Below, in pieces: positions 44,155-53,035 of a DNA stretch of 59,212 nucleotides (its first letter is position 1; each line of letters begins with the position of its first letter). Origin of the DNA: Amniculibacterium aquaticum. GTDB taxonomy: Bacteria; Bacteroidota; Bacteroidia; Flavobacteriales; Weeksellaceae. Made by a program: the position numbers and the translations under genes. The DNA is taken from positions 1-59,212 of the forward strand of contig NZ_REFA01000016.1 in assembly GCF_003852705.1 (NCBI RefSeq), read 5' to 3'. Under the pieces are notes generated by a model, which saw nothing but the letters and a program-made list of their open reading frames with translations, was not told the DNA's origin and searched no databases.

Positions 44155-44213
44155 CAAGAGGCTTCGCAGATGCTTAATTTTAGTATAAATTCAAAAGACT
44201 CAAAAAAAAGTTC

Positions 44214-44221
44214 TATTTTTG
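44214..44221 (+). promoter_or_regulatory. -7 box four bases before the lolD ATG
   Basis: TATTTTTG, then AAAC, then ATG at 44226. With a start about seven bases after the box, the message would begin at the start codon. The same arrangement, with the same AAAC, precedes holB at 54747. Confidence 0.55.
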
Positions 44222-44225
44222 AAAC

Positions 44226-44888
44226 ATGATAAAAGCAAAAAATATTCATAAATACTACGGCGACCTCGAAGTTTTGAAAGGGGTTGATGTTCATATTAAA
44301 AAAGGTGAGGTGGTCTCTATTGTTGGAGAATCGGGAGCCGGAAAATCGACTTTGTTACAGATTTTGGGCACCTTGGATTTGCCTTCGCGACCGCAGCATT
44401 ACCAAACCGAAATTTTGATTGACGGTCAGTCTTTTGTGAACATGAAAGATAAAGAATTGTCAAAATTCAGAAACCAAAACATCGGTTTTGTATTTCAGTT
44501 TCATCAATTGTTACCGGAATTTACCGCTTTGGAAAATGTACTTTTGCCCACAAAAATATCCGGTAAAAACGAAGATTATCATTCCAAAGCCTATTCGCTT
44601 TTTGAGGATCTTAAAATAATTGATCGCCTGCACCACAAACCCAATGAACTGTCCGGAGGCGAAGCCCAAAGAGTGGCGGTTGCCAGAGCTTTGATCAACT
44701 CTCCAAAAATTATCTTTGCCGATGAGCCTACAGGAAATTTGGACTCCAAAAACGCCGATGATCTGCATCAATTGTTTTTTGATTTGAGGGACAAATACCA
44801 ACAAACCTTTGTCATTGTGACACACAATACCAAATTGGCAGAAGTGACCGATAGAAAATTGGTGATGAAAGACGGTTTAATTATCTGA
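44226..44888 (+). CDS. lolD: Lipoprotein-releasing ABC transporter ATPase
   Basis: A 220-residue ABC ATPase. Walker A is [12 protein letters not shown] (near 35-46), Q-loop [19 protein letters not shown], signature [15 protein letters not shown], Walker [16 protein letters not shown] and H-loop VTHNTKLA. The [10 protein letters not shown] and GTLDLPSR text fits LolD, the ATPase that releases lipoproteins from the inner membrane. MacB-type ATPases are close relatives, but no permease is adjacent. radC starts 22 bp downstream. Confidence 0.85.
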   Translation: MIKAKNIHKYYGDLEVLKGVDVHIKKGEVVSIVGESGAGKSTLLQILGTLDLPSRPQHYQTEILIDGQSFVNMKDKELSKFRNQNIGFVFQFHQLLPEFTALENVLLPTKISGKNEDYHSKAYSLFEDLKIIDRLHHKPNELSGGEAQRVAVARALINSPKIIFADEPTGNLDSKNADDLHQLFFDLRDKYQQTFVIVTHNTKLAEVTDRKLVMKDGLII

Positions 44889-44910
44889 TAATTAAATAAA
44901 TAGAAGAAAA

Positions 44911-45588
44911 ATGTCCATAAAATTTCTAGCTGAAGACGACAGACCTCGGGAAAAATTTTTACTGAAAGGTAAAGCGTCTCTTTCCGATTCCGAATTGTTG
45001 GCCATAATTATGGGAAGTGGCAATAGGGAAGACTCGGCGGTCGAGTTGGCTAGGAAAATTTTGGATTCTGTGGATAACAATTGGCACCACTTGTCCTTGC
45101 TTACTACAGCAGATCTTATGAAATTTAAAGGAATAGGAGAGGCCAAAGCCATAGCCATAGCAACCGCATTGGAAATTGGCAGACGAAAAGCAGCTCAGGA
45201 ACTTCCAGAAAAGACTCAGATTAGCTCTGCAAATGATGTTTTCAAACTTTTACATCCCTATTTAGGCGATTTGAGAACCGAGGAATTTTGGGTGGTTTTT
45301 GTTAATCAACACAACAAGGTTTTGTTAAAAGAAAAAATATCACAAGGTGGGATTTCCGGAACGGTGGTCGATGTTAGAATAATTTTAAAAAAAGCTTTGG
45401 AACAGATGGCTACAGGGATTTTCATCGCTCACAATCATCCTTCTGGAAATTTGAAACCCAGCCAAGAAGATCTAAAAATTACCAAACAGATCTCGGATGC
45501 CGGAAAGTTGATGAATATTGTTTTGATCGATCATCTTATCATTACTCAAACTTCTTTTTATAGCTTTGCCAACGAAAATTTATTATGA
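44911..45588 (+). CDS. radC: RadC/JAB-domain DNA repair-like protein
   Basis: A 225-residue protein. A helix-hairpin-helix is near FKGIGEAKA (72-80). The JAMM metal motif is FIAHNHPSGNLKPSQED: His174, His176 and Asp187. The role of RadC is unclear despite its name; the JAB fold suggests a metallo-hydrolase. It overlaps the next gene by 4 bp (ATGA), so they are translated together. Confidence 0.92.
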   Translation: MSIKFLAEDDRPREKFLLKGKASLSDSELLAIIMGSGNREDSAVELARKILDSVDNNWHHLSLLTTADLMKFKGIGEAKAIAIATALEIGRRKAAQELPEKTQISSANDVFKLLHPYLGDLRTEEFWVVFVNQHNKVLLKEKISQGGISGTVVDVRIILKKALEQMATGIFIAHNHPSGNLKPSQEDLKITKQISDAGKLMNIVLIDHLIITQTSFYSFANENLL

Positions 45589-46493
45589 TAAAAGAGGTTG
45601 AATATAAAAATATAGATTTTACAAAATATACCCACTGCATCAACCAATCGGCACAAAAAAAATATTCAGTTTCTAAAGAATTTTTAGACATTACAACGGG
45701 TAAAAAATGGAATATTTTGGTGGAAGGCGATTATGATGCTGTCATGCCTTTGCCTTTTGTCAAGAAATTTGGCTTGAAATTGATTGTTAATCCCAGGTTG
45801 TGTCAGCAATTGGGCGTTTTTTCTAAAAAAGACGATTTAAAAGTGAACGATGAGTTTTTAGAGTATTTAGACAAAAACTATTGGGTCTGGAATTACAACT
45901 TCAATGAGTACAATAAATTCTCTAAAACTTTAAAATCAAAGAGAAATTACATTATTCCCAAAAATGATTACGATTTGGTTTACCAAAAATATTCGCCCAA
46001 AAGAAAAAGAAAAATTAGACAAGACGAAGAGATAAAACAACATTCCGAAATCAAAAATATTGAAAACAAAACCGAGGCACTCTTGTTTATCCAAGAAACA
46101 GCAATAGGTGCTTCGGATAGCAATGATACGAAGTTGTATGTAAAATTATTCTCTGATTTTCACGATGCCGGATGTTTGACTTTTTATGGCTTTTACCACC
46201 ATCAGAAATTAATAAATCTTATCGCAATCTATGAAAACCATGATGTAGCCGTGCTTTTGGGAACATTTAACCAAAAAGAAAAACTGAAAATTAGTGGATC
46301 TTCTGTATTGATTGATTCTGTGATTCGTGAAAAAATAGGAAATAAAGATTTCGATTTTGAAGGCAGTGAGGTGGCCAGTGTCGAGGAGTTTTTTAGAGGC
46401 TTTAGACCTGAAAATCATCCGTACACCAATTTTGAAAATCTTTCCAATCATTGGGCAATGAAATTCTATACAAGATTGAAAAAGATTATTTAA
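45585..46493 (+). CDS. GNAT/FemAB-like acyltransferase-fold protein
   Basis: A 302-residue protein. The C-terminal half has a GNAT-like ending (DFEGSEVASVEEFFRGFRPENHP, like the FemAB/peptidoglycan-bridge group). The N-terminal half is less defined. It might transfer an amino-acyl or acyl group, but no substrate can be read. It overlaps radC by 4 bp, a pairing I do not know to be functional. Confidence 0.6.
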   Translation: MIKEVEYKNIDFTKYTHCINQSAQKKYSVSKEFLDITTGKKWNILVEGDYDAVMPLPFVKKFGLKLIVNPRLCQQLGVFSKKDDLKVNDEFLEYLDKNYWVWNYNFNEYNKFSKTLKSKRNYIIPKNDYDLVYQKYSPKRKRKIRQDEEIKQHSEIKNIENKTEALLFIQETAIGASDSNDTKLYVKLFSDFHDAGCLTFYGFYHHQKLINLIAIYENHDVAVLLGTFNQKEKLKISGSSVLIDSVIREKIGNKDFDFEGSEVASVEEFFRGFRPENHPYTNFENLSNHWAMKFYTRLKKII

Positions 46494-46569
46494 TTATTCG
46501 ATTTGGATGTCCATGATGAGAAAGTCATTAAAAAAAAACAAATAATGAATGGAAAATACAATTAATCAT

Positions 46570-46577
46570 TATATTTG
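46570..46577 (+). promoter_or_regulatory. -7 promoter box before the 46601 lipoprotein
   Basis: TATATTTG, exact match, 23 bases before the ATG at 46601. The frame start at 46577 overlaps the box and cannot be the real one. Confidence 0.6.
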
Positions 46578-46600
46578 TGCAACAAATATCAAATTTAATA

Positions 46601-47104
46601 ATGAAAAAACTTCTATTCTTATTTTTGGGGCTTTCAACTCTTTCAATCGCAACATCGTGCAGAAATGAAGAGGATACAGAAAACCCGCCTTTATATACCA
46701 ATGCCGATCGATACATAAAAGATAGTGATGGGGCTAGATATGTCATCAATTCTGCTCAATTAATTGGTAAAAAAGCTAAAAACTCTTCAGAAACCAATGA
46801 ATATACCATCATTCTAACAGGGACCGAAGACGGAGTTACCAGAACGGTAAAACTGTATCAAACTTTTCCTTTTAATGATAAATTGGACGGCGGTTTTAGT
46901 ACAACAAGCTCTATAAGAAACCTAAGCGATTCTCAATCCAAATTTACCAGAGGTACCACAGAAATTACCGATTTCGAATTCGGTAGCAGCAGTATTGTTG
47001 ATCTGGATGCCCATAATTTTAGAGTGATTTTTAATTTGAAATCTCAAGGTGGCGAAACAATTACCGGAACCTACACCGGGCAATTTCAGTACGATGTCAA
47101 TTAA
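46601..47104 (+). CDS. Small lipoprotein of unknown function
   Basis: A 167-residue protein with a lipoprotein signal (MKKLLFLFLGLSTLSIATSC; Cys20). The mature part begins acidic (RNEEDTEN) and is beta-rich, with TIILTGTEDGVTRTVKLYQ and EITDFEFGSSSIVDLDAHNF. No family recognised. It probably sits in the outer or inner membrane facing the periplasm. It is monocistronic. Confidence 0.65.
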   Translation: MKKLLFLFLGLSTLSIATSCRNEEDTENPPLYTNADRYIKDSDGARYVINSAQLIGKKAKNSSETNEYTIILTGTEDGVTRTVKLYQTFPFNDKLDGGFSTTSSIRNLSDSQSKFTRGTTEITDFEFGSSSIVDLDAHNFRVIFNLKSQGGETITGTYTGQFQYDVN

Positions 47105-47231
47105 AGTTAATCTTTTGAAAATAAATGAATTGTTTCTCTTTTTGGGAAACATTTTTTTTTAGGAAAATGCGTTTCATTAAGGATTTATTAACTTTTGAAA
47201 AGATACTGCCCGAAAAAACAAAGTTTTTTCT

Positions 47232-47239
47232 TATTTTTG
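47232..47239 (+). promoter_or_regulatory. -7 promoter box of pdhA
   Basis: TATTTTTG, exact match, 20 bases before the pdhA ATG. It is probably the promoter of the pdhA-pdhC unit. Confidence 0.6.
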
Positions 47240-47259
47240 CTCACTAATTTCGATCAACT

Positions 47260-48261
47260 ATGAAAGAATTTTCCAAGGAAGTTTACCTAAAATGGTACGC
47301 AGATATGACAATGTGGAGACGATTTGAAGACAAATGTCGTTCTCTATACTTGAAACAAAAAATCAGAGGATTTTTACATCTTTATAACGGTCAAGAAGCC
47401 ATTCCAGCAGGTTTTACCCATGCAATGGATCTTTCCAAAGACAGTATGATTACCGCATATCGTTGTCACATCCATCCAATGGCTATGGGAGTAGATCCTA
47501 GAAGAATTATGGCCGAATTGTGCGGAAAAGCAACAGGAACTTCTGGCGGAATGGGTGGATCTATGCATATTTTTAGTAAAGAACACCGTTTTTATGGAGG
47601 TCACGGTATCGTTGGTGGACAAATTCCTTTGGGTGCGGGTATTGCCTTTGCCGATAAATTTTTTGACAGAAAAGCAGTCAATATCTGTTTCTTTGGCGAT
47701 GGTGCAGCAAGACAAGGTTCTCTTCACGAAACCTTCAACATGGCAATGAATTGGAAATTACCCGTAATTTTTGTGGTAGAAAATAACCAATACGCCATGG
47801 GAACTTCTGTGAAAAGAACAGCCAACCACGAAGATATTTATAAACTAGGTTTGGGCTACGAGATGCCGTGCATGCCGGTAGATGCTATGGATCCCGAAAA
47901 AGTAGCAGAAGTAGCTTATGAAGCTATTGAGAGAGCTAGAAGAGGTGATGGGCCAACTTTTATTGAAGCAAGAACTTATCGCTTCAGAGGTCACTCCATG
48001 TCTGATGCAGAGCCGTACAGATCCAAAGAAGAAGTAGAAGCACACAAACAAGAAGATCCAATTGAATTGGTAAAACATAGAATATTGGAAAACAAATGGG
48101 CTACCGAACAAGAATTGGAAACCATGGACAACGAATCCAGAGCTTTTGTTGATGAATGTGTAGAGTTTATGGAAAACTCACCGTATCCAACCGAAGAAAA
48201 AATATACGAGTATGTATATGCACAAGACAATTATCCATTCTTGGATCAATTAGAAAACTAA
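47260..48261 (+). CDS. pdhA: Pyruvate dehydrogenase E1 component, alpha subunit
   Basis: A 333-residue thiamine-diphosphate-dependent subunit. The ThDP motif is FFGDGAARQGSLHETFNMAMNW-type (GDGAA ... N), with ENNQYAMGTSVKR and the phosphorylation-loop-like YRFRGHSMSDAEPYR. Together with E1 beta it decarboxylates pyruvate and passes acetyl to the lipoyl arm. pdhC follows after 85 bp; no pdhB (E1 beta) or lpd (E3) is in the window, so they must lie elsewhere. Confidence 0.94.
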   Translation: MKEFSKEVYLKWYADMTMWRRFEDKCRSLYLKQKIRGFLHLYNGQEAIPAGFTHAMDLSKDSMITAYRCHIHPMAMGVDPRRIMAELCGKATGTSGGMGGSMHIFSKEHRFYGGHGIVGGQIPLGAGIAFADKFFDRKAVNICFFGDGAARQGSLHETFNMAMNWKLPVIFVVENNQYAMGTSVKRTANHEDIYKLGLGYEMPCMPVDAMDPEKVAEVAYEAIERARRGDGPTFIEARTYRFRGHSMSDAEPYRSKEEVEAHKQEDPIELVKHRILENKWATEQELETMDNESRAFVDECVEFMENSPYPTEEKIYEYVYAQDNYPFLDQLEN

Positions 48262-48346
48262 AAAGAAGATGTTTTGAAAATTCTAAATGTTTACTGGATT
48301 TTCATTTCAATAAATTATTAATTATTATAGCATCATATAAAAAATT

Positions 48347-49924
48347 ATGGCAGAAGTAGTAACCATGCCTAGACTTTCGGATACAATGACCGAAGGAAAA
48401 GTAGCAAAATGGCATAAAAAACTTGGAGATTCTGTAAAAGAAGGCGATATACTGGCCGAAATAGAAACCGACAAAGCGGTACAAGATTTCGAAACCGAGT
48501 GGAACGGAACTCTTTTATACATCGGTGTAAACGAAGGCGACTCGGCTCCTGTTGATAGTATATTAGCCATCATCGGTCAAAGTGGAGAAGATATTTCTGC
48601 ATTAATTGGCGGACAGGCTCCCGTTGAAACTGCAAGCCCAGAACTAAAAGTCGAAACAACTGCTCCTGTAGAAGTTGCAACAACGGCTGAAATGCCTGCT
48701 GGTGTTGAAGTGATCAATATGCCTAGACTTTCGGATACCATGACGGAAGGTAAAGTTGCAAAATGGAATAAAGCTGTTGGTGATGCCGTAAAAGAAGGTG
48801 ATATTATTGCAGAAATCGAAACCGATAAAGCGGTACAAGATTTCGAATCCGAATTTAACGGAGTTTTACTTTACCAAGGGGTGCAAGAAGGCGAAGCTTC
48901 TCCTGTTGATAGTATTTTGGCTATTATTGGCCCTGCTGGAACCGATGTTTCAGCCATCGTGGCAAGTGGTGGAAAAATACAACCCGTAGCTGAAACCAAA
49001 GCGGTTGCAGAAACGAAAGTTGTTGCAAGTGCACCACAGGTTGTCGCTACAACTGGTCAAAGATTGGCCGTTTCTCCTTTGGCAAAGAAAATGGCTCAAG
49101 ATAAAGGAATAGATTTATCCACAGTAAAAGGTTCTGGTGAAAATGGAAGGATCATTAAAAAAGATATTGAATCCTACAGTCCTCAAGCAAAACCAGCTCA
49201 GGCAGTTGCAGTTGCTTCTCCAGTTGTAATGAATATTTCCGGTGGTGAAAATACAGAAACGCCAAATTCACAAATGAGAAATGTGATTGCAAAAAGACTG
49301 GCAGAAAGCAAGTTCACAGCACCACATTATTATTTGATGGTCGAAATTTCTATGGATAAAGCCATTGAAGCAAGAAAAGAAATCAATACTCTGCCGGATA
49401 CTAAAATTTCGTTTAACGATATGGTCATCAAGGCGGTAGCGATGGCTCTAAGAAAACATCCACAAGTAAATTCTTCTTGGGCAGGCGATAAAATCGTACA
49501 CCACGGCGATGTTAATGTAGGAGTTGCGGTTGCCGTGCCGGATGGATTGGTGGTTCCGGTGTTGAAGAATACCGATTTCATGAACTATAACCAGATTTCT
49601 GCTTCGGTGAAAGATATGGCTTCTAGAGCCAAATCAAAACAATTGAAAGCTAACGAAATGGAAGGATCTACTTTCTCTGTGTCCAATTTAGGAATGTTCG
49701 GGATAGAAACCTTTACTTCCATCATTAACCAACCCAATTCAGCAATTTTATCTGTAGGGGCTATTATTGAAAAGCCTGTGGTTAAAAACGGTCAGATTGT
49801 CGTTGGTAATACCATGAAATTGTCACTTGCATGCGACCATCGTGTGATTGATGGAGCAACAGGTGCAGCATTTTTACAAACACTAAGAACTTATCTAGAG
49901 CAACCCTTAACATTGTTACTCTAA
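48347..49924 (+). CDS. pdhC: Pyruvate dehydrogenase E2 with two lipoyl domains
   Basis: A 525-residue dihydrolipoamide acetyltransferase. Two lipoyl domains (about 2-78 and 121-198) each carry the ETDKAVQDFE lysine site. They are near-identical and are duplicated at DNA level as well (ATGCCTAGACTTTCGGATAC occurs at 48365 and 48719). An Ala/Pro-rich linker follows, then the E1/E3-binding domain (about 240-275, VSPLAKKMAQDKGIDLSTVKGS with GRIIKKDIE) and the catalytic domain with the acyltransferase motif DHRVIDGATG. The complex feeds acetyl-CoA into the TCA cycle. A terminator follows. Confidence 0.94.
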   Translation: MAEVVTMPRLSDTMTEGKVAKWHKKLGDSVKEGDILAEIETDKAVQDFETEWNGTLLYIGVNEGDSAPVDSILAIIGQSGEDISALIGGQAPVETASPELKVETTAPVEVATTAEMPAGVEVINMPRLSDTMTEGKVAKWNKAVGDAVKEGDIIAEIETDKAVQDFESEFNGVLLYQGVQEGEASPVDSILAIIGPAGTDVSAIVASGGKIQPVAETKAVAETKVVASAPQVVATTGQRLAVSPLAKKMAQDKGIDLSTVKGSGENGRIIKKDIESYSPQAKPAQAVAVASPVVMNISGGENTETPNSQMRNVIAKRLAESKFTAPHYYLMVEISMDKAIEARKEINTLPDTKISFNDMVIKAVAMALRKHPQVNSSWAGDKIVHHGDVNVGVAVAVPDGLVVPVLKNTDFMNYNQISASVKDMASRAKSKQLKANEMEGSTFSVSNLGMFGIETFTSIINQPNSAILSVGAIIEKPVVKNGQIVVGNTMKLSLACDHRVIDGATGAAFLQTLRTYLEQPLTLLL

Positions 49925-49942
49925 TTCTTTCTGAGTTAATAT

Positions 49943-49980
49943 AAAAAAGGCTGTTTAGATTGCTAAACAGCCTTTTATTT
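49943..49980. terminator. Bidirectional terminator after pdhC
   Basis: AAAAGGCTGTTTA (49945-49957) pairs perfectly with TAAACAGCCTTTT (49964-49976). It also serves the minus-strand thioesterase gene. Confidence 0.85.
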
Positions 49981-50017
49981 TTAATAAATTAATAGAGAAT
50001 ATCAATTTATCATAATG

Positions 50018-50440
50018 TTAATAAATTTCAGTATTTAGCCATTTATCCTCAATTAGTTGCATTAAATAGTCTGGACAAGAAGTTATTTTGTTTTTAATGG
50101 AATCTAAGAAGTATAAAGTTACTTGGGCTTCAGTAATCTTTTGTTTAGATTCATTATAAATTTCATAATCGAAAACGATCCTAACTCCTGGCTTTTTTCT
50201 AACAAAAGTGTGTATTTCTAGCATTTCATCGTATAGTGCAGGTTTTAGATATTTTATTTTGTATTCAGAAACAGGAAGCCAAATGCCTCGAAGTTCGATC
50301 TCGTTATAGGACATGCCAAGCTCACGGAAAAGTTCGACTCTTGCAACTTCCAGATATTCAGCATAGTTGCCGTAATATACATATTTCATCGGGTCTGTCT
50401 CTCCGTAACGCACTCGTAATCTGTGTGTTGTGTGTATCAT
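50018..50440 (-). CDS. Hotdog-fold acyl-CoA thioesterase, YbgC-like
   Basis: A 140-residue thioesterase. The catalytic stretch is VRYGETDPMKYVYYGNYAEYLEVAR, in which Asp replaces nothing: the conserved ETDxM ... YxxY pattern is kept. It hydrolyses acyl-CoA thioesters of undetermined chain type. The longest frame starts at 50461, but that ATG lies one base after the -7 box TATATTTG (50463-50470, minus), so it cannot be on the message; ATG at 50440 (MIHTTHRLRVRYGETD) is used. Confidence 0.87.
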   Translation of the reverse strand: MIHTTHRLRVRYGETDPMKYVYYGNYAEYLEVARVELFRELGMSYNEIELRGIWLPVSEYKIKYLKPALYDEMLEIHTFVRKKPGVRIVFDYEIYNESKQKITEAQVTLYFLDSIKNKITSCPDYLMQLIEDKWLNTEIY

Positions 50441-50462
50441 TTTAAGTTTATTCTTATACATA

Positions 50463-50470
50463 CAAATATA
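50463..50470 (-). promoter_or_regulatory. -7 promoter box of the thioesterase gene
   Basis: TATATTTG on the minus strand, divergent from dnaA. It places the thioesterase start at 50440. Confidence 0.6.
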
Positions 50471-50571
50471 TTTTTAAATAATCAATAGTCCAAAGATTTT
50501 TTTATCAATATTAAATTATGCATTTTTGCTTTCCCGATAAAGTTTACTCATCTTGTAAAACATTCCTTGTT

Positions 50572-52029
50572 ATGAACGAAAATTTAATGTTGGTTTGGGA
50601 GAATTGTCTTCAATTTATGCGAGACAATTTGAACGCCGCCGAAGAACAGTCTGACCTTAAGAAACTGGAAAATTCTTTCAACCTTCTCTTTGAAAAGGTT
50701 CAGCCTATCTCGTTGGTGGATAACAACCTAACATTGATGGTTCCAAGTGATTTTTATAAGGAATATATTGAAGACAATTACTTGTCTTTACTTTCGGCTT
50801 CACTCAAAAAAAATATCGGGAAAGGAGTAAAGCTTTGGTATTCGGTTATGGAAAATAAACCGGTCGGGAAAGAAAATCCTATTACGGTTAAGGTGAAGGG
50901 AAATTCCATACCGACACCTAAAGTACAAGCAACCATGCCTGCACAGTCTTTGGCTTCTAATATTGTGAATCCATTTGTTGTTCCGGGAATTAAAAAAGTA
51001 AACATCGATTCTAACCTTAAATCTGATTTTTCATTTGATAATTATGTAGAAGGTGAGAGCAACAAGTTTGCATCTACAGTGGCCAAATCCATTGCGAAAA
51101 GACCAGGCGCAACTGCATTCAACCCTTTGTTTTTACACGGTGGTTATGGGGTAGGAAAAACCCACTTGGGACACGCTGTAGGATTGGAAGTTAAAGCTCA
51201 GTTTCCTGACAAAATTGTTTTGTACATTTCTTCAGAAAAATTTATTCAGCAATTTGTTTCTTCAGCTAAAGCTCATAAACAAACAGAGTTTGCCAATTTT
51301 TATCAAATGGTGGATGTATTGATCATTGACGACATCCAATTCCTTTCCGGTAAGCCGGCTACTCAGGACAGTTTCTTCCATATTTTTGATTATCTACATC
51401 AAAATGGAAAACAAATTATCCTAACTTCCGACCGTGCTCCTGTGGATATTATGGACATCCAAGAAAGGATTGTGTCCCGTTTTAAATGGGGATTGACTGC
51501 CGAAATTAAGTCTCCGGATTTTGATACTAGAAGAAAAATTATTGTTGATAAATTGAGCCGAGATGGCATACAACTTTCAGTGGAAATGTTGGATTTCCTA
51601 GCTAATGAAGTGAACAGCAGTGTAAGAGATTTGATAGGTGTTATCAATTCTGTAATAGCCTATTCAACGGTATATAAATCCGATCTTTCCTTAGAATTAT
51701 TAAAAGATACGATCAGTAAAATTGCATCGACCAAGAAAAAAGTAATTGATGTAGTCTATATCCAAGAAGTGGTTTGCGATTATTTCGGAATAAAAAGAGA
51801 TCAATTGTTGTCCAAAACTAGAAAAAGAGAAATCGCACTTCCAAGACAGTTGGCCATGTATTTTGCTAAAGAATTTACCAACTCTACTTTTGCAAAAATT
51901 GGTGAAGAAATGGGAGGTAAAGACCATTCGACTGTTATGTACGCATGCGACCAAATAAAAGACATGTCGAAATTGGATAAGGAAGTTAAAAAATATGTAA
52001 AAGAACTTTCTGAAAAATTGAAAAGCTAA
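50572..52029 (+). CDS. dnaA: Chromosomal replication initiator
   Basis: A 485-residue initiator AAA+ ATPase. Domain I is at 1-85, a linker follows, Walker A is GYGVGKT (191-197), Walker B VLIIDD (249-254), sensor region RFKWGL, and the C-terminal DNA-binding domain IV ends in EEMGGKDHSTVMYACDQI. ATG at 50572 (MNENLMLVWENCLQFMRDN) fits the family; the upstream frame to 50518 has no initiator character. No cluster of DnaA boxes lies in the 100 bp upstream, so oriC is not shown to be here. dnaN is not adjacent. Confidence 0.95.
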   Translation: MNENLMLVWENCLQFMRDNLNAAEEQSDLKKLENSFNLLFEKVQPISLVDNNLTLMVPSDFYKEYIEDNYLSLLSASLKKNIGKGVKLWYSVMENKPVGKENPITVKVKGNSIPTPKVQATMPAQSLASNIVNPFVVPGIKKVNIDSNLKSDFSFDNYVEGESNKFASTVAKSIAKRPGATAFNPLFLHGGYGVGKTHLGHAVGLEVKAQFPDKIVLYISSEKFIQQFVSSAKAHKQTEFANFYQMVDVLIIDDIQFLSGKPATQDSFFHIFDYLHQNGKQIILTSDRAPVDIMDIQERIVSRFKWGLTAEIKSPDFDTRRKIIVDKLSRDGIQLSVEMLDFLANEVNSSVRDLIGVINSVIAYSTVYKSDLSLELLKDTISKIASTKKKVIDVVYIQEVVCDYFGIKRDQLLSKTRKREIALPRQLAMYFAKEFTNSTFAKIGEEMGGKDHSTVMYACDQIKDMSKLDKEVKKYVKELSEKLKS

Positions 52030-52045
52030 TAATTCGTTTAGAAAT

Positions 52046-52077
52046 AAAAAAATCCGGAAATCTTTCCGGATTTTTTT
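52046..52077. terminator. Bidirectional terminator after dnaA
   Basis: AAATCCGGAAA (about 52050-52060) pairs with TTCCGGATTT (52064-52073), with long A and T tracts. It serves dnaA and the converging minus-strand operon. Confidence 0.85.
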
Positions 52078-52096
52078 GTGACCTATTTTTTGGGTT

Positions 52097-52561
52097 TTAA
52101 TTCACCCAGAAGGTATTTTCTTCTTTGGATTTTTGGTACGGATACCATTTCCCTTTGAACTCAATTTTTTTGTTAGTAACTTGTTTGGTATCCTTGTCCC
52201 AATCAAAACTGAATATAAATTTACCTTTATAGATTCCGGAGTTATTCCCGGTATTTTCTTCGGCAAATTCATAATTTCCAAATAATTTTCCTCTTTTTTT
52301 GAAGTCTTTATATTTTTTTACCGTCATCGATCCTTCCAATTTAGCATCGGTATTCTCTTTGGTAGATTGTCCGGAAACAAAATATTCTTGATCGTTTTTT
52401 TTATTTTGCTCAGAGGTTAGAAGCATGATTTTTAGTGGAGATTTTTCACCAAAACCACCGTTGTATGGGAGGTTGTTGTTGGTCCAAACCTTTGAAATAT
52501 TCGGCATTTGTGCAATAACAAATCCCGAACAAAAAACGAGTAGTGCAAATAATTTTTTCAT
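52097..52561 (-). CDS. Exported protein of unknown function
   Basis: A 154-residue protein with a signal peptide (MKKLFALLVFCSGFVIAQ). The mature part is beta-rich and basic, with no family recognised. It is the last gene of the holB operon, 17 bp after the DUF1569 gene. ATG at 52561 is used because the longer frame (to 52636) lies inside the DUF1569 gene. Confidence 0.65.
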   Translation of the reverse strand: MKKLFALLVFCSGFVIAQMPNISKVWTNNNLPYNGGFGEKSPLKIMLLTSEQNKKNDQEYFVSGQSTKENTDAKLEGSMTVKKYKDFKKRGKLFGNYEFAEENTGNNSGIYKGKFIFSFDWDKDTKQVTNKKIEFKGKWYPYQKSKEENTFWVN

Positions 52562-52578
52562 AGTATTTTTTTTAAAAT

Positions 52579-53034
52579 TTATACTCCAAATTGTGAAAGG
52601 TGATGGTTCAGGTGTTTTGCCATCATGTTGTTCCATTCTTTAGCACTAAGCTTTCCAAAAGAAAGACTTACTTTTCCTTCGAAAGCCGATGGTCCCAACT
52701 GTTGCACTTTTTGCAAATATCCGATGAGCTTTTTTTGTTCTTCTTCAAATTGTCTTTCGTCGTGGATTAAGAAAGCCGGTCCTGTAGGAATACTTTGTTT
52801 ATAGGGTTGTTCGTTTACAACTTTGTCTTTTACAAATTGTTTGAGCAAAAAGGAAGCGATCATTCCGGGTTTTTTATGCTTCTCGGGTTCGAAAATCATA
52901 GAATAGGTGATGTTGCAATGAGCCAACATCTGATCGACAGACATTTTCCCCCATTTTCCTTTGGTATTGGCATTCAGTTGTTGTATTCTATCGATATAAT
53001 TCTGAACCGTTTTGGCATCAAATATATTTTCCAT
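52579..53034 (-). CDS. DUF1569 (DinB-like fold) protein
   Basis: A 151-residue protein with the DUF1569 pattern: KMSVDQMLAHCNITYSM at 31-47 and AKHLNHHLSQFG at the end, whose histidines are the usual metal sites of the DinB-like fold. The function is not known; related proteins bind metal and may be thiol-linked enzymes. It begins 1 bp after the glutathione peroxidase stop, so it is translated in one operon with it. Confidence 0.78.
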   Translation of the reverse strand: MENIFDAKTVQNYIDRIQQLNANTKGKWGKMSVDQMLAHCNITYSMIFEPEKHKKPGMIASFLLKQFVKDKVVNEQPYKQSIPTGPAFLIHDERQFEEEQKKLIGYLQKVQQLGPSAFEGKVSLSFGKLSAKEWNNMMAKHLNHHLSQFGV

Positions 53035-53035
53035 G

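Noticed and set aside
39790-49123. Perfect DnaA boxes at 39790-39798, 45069-45077 and 49115-49123
   Set aside because: All lie in coding regions (subtilase, radC, pdhC) and are isolated. They show that one perfect box is not strong evidence, and I do not infer an origin from them.
50462-50571. Replication origin next to dnaA
   Set aside because: No DnaA-box cluster or unwinding-element pattern in the short gap; dnaN and other usual neighbours are absent.
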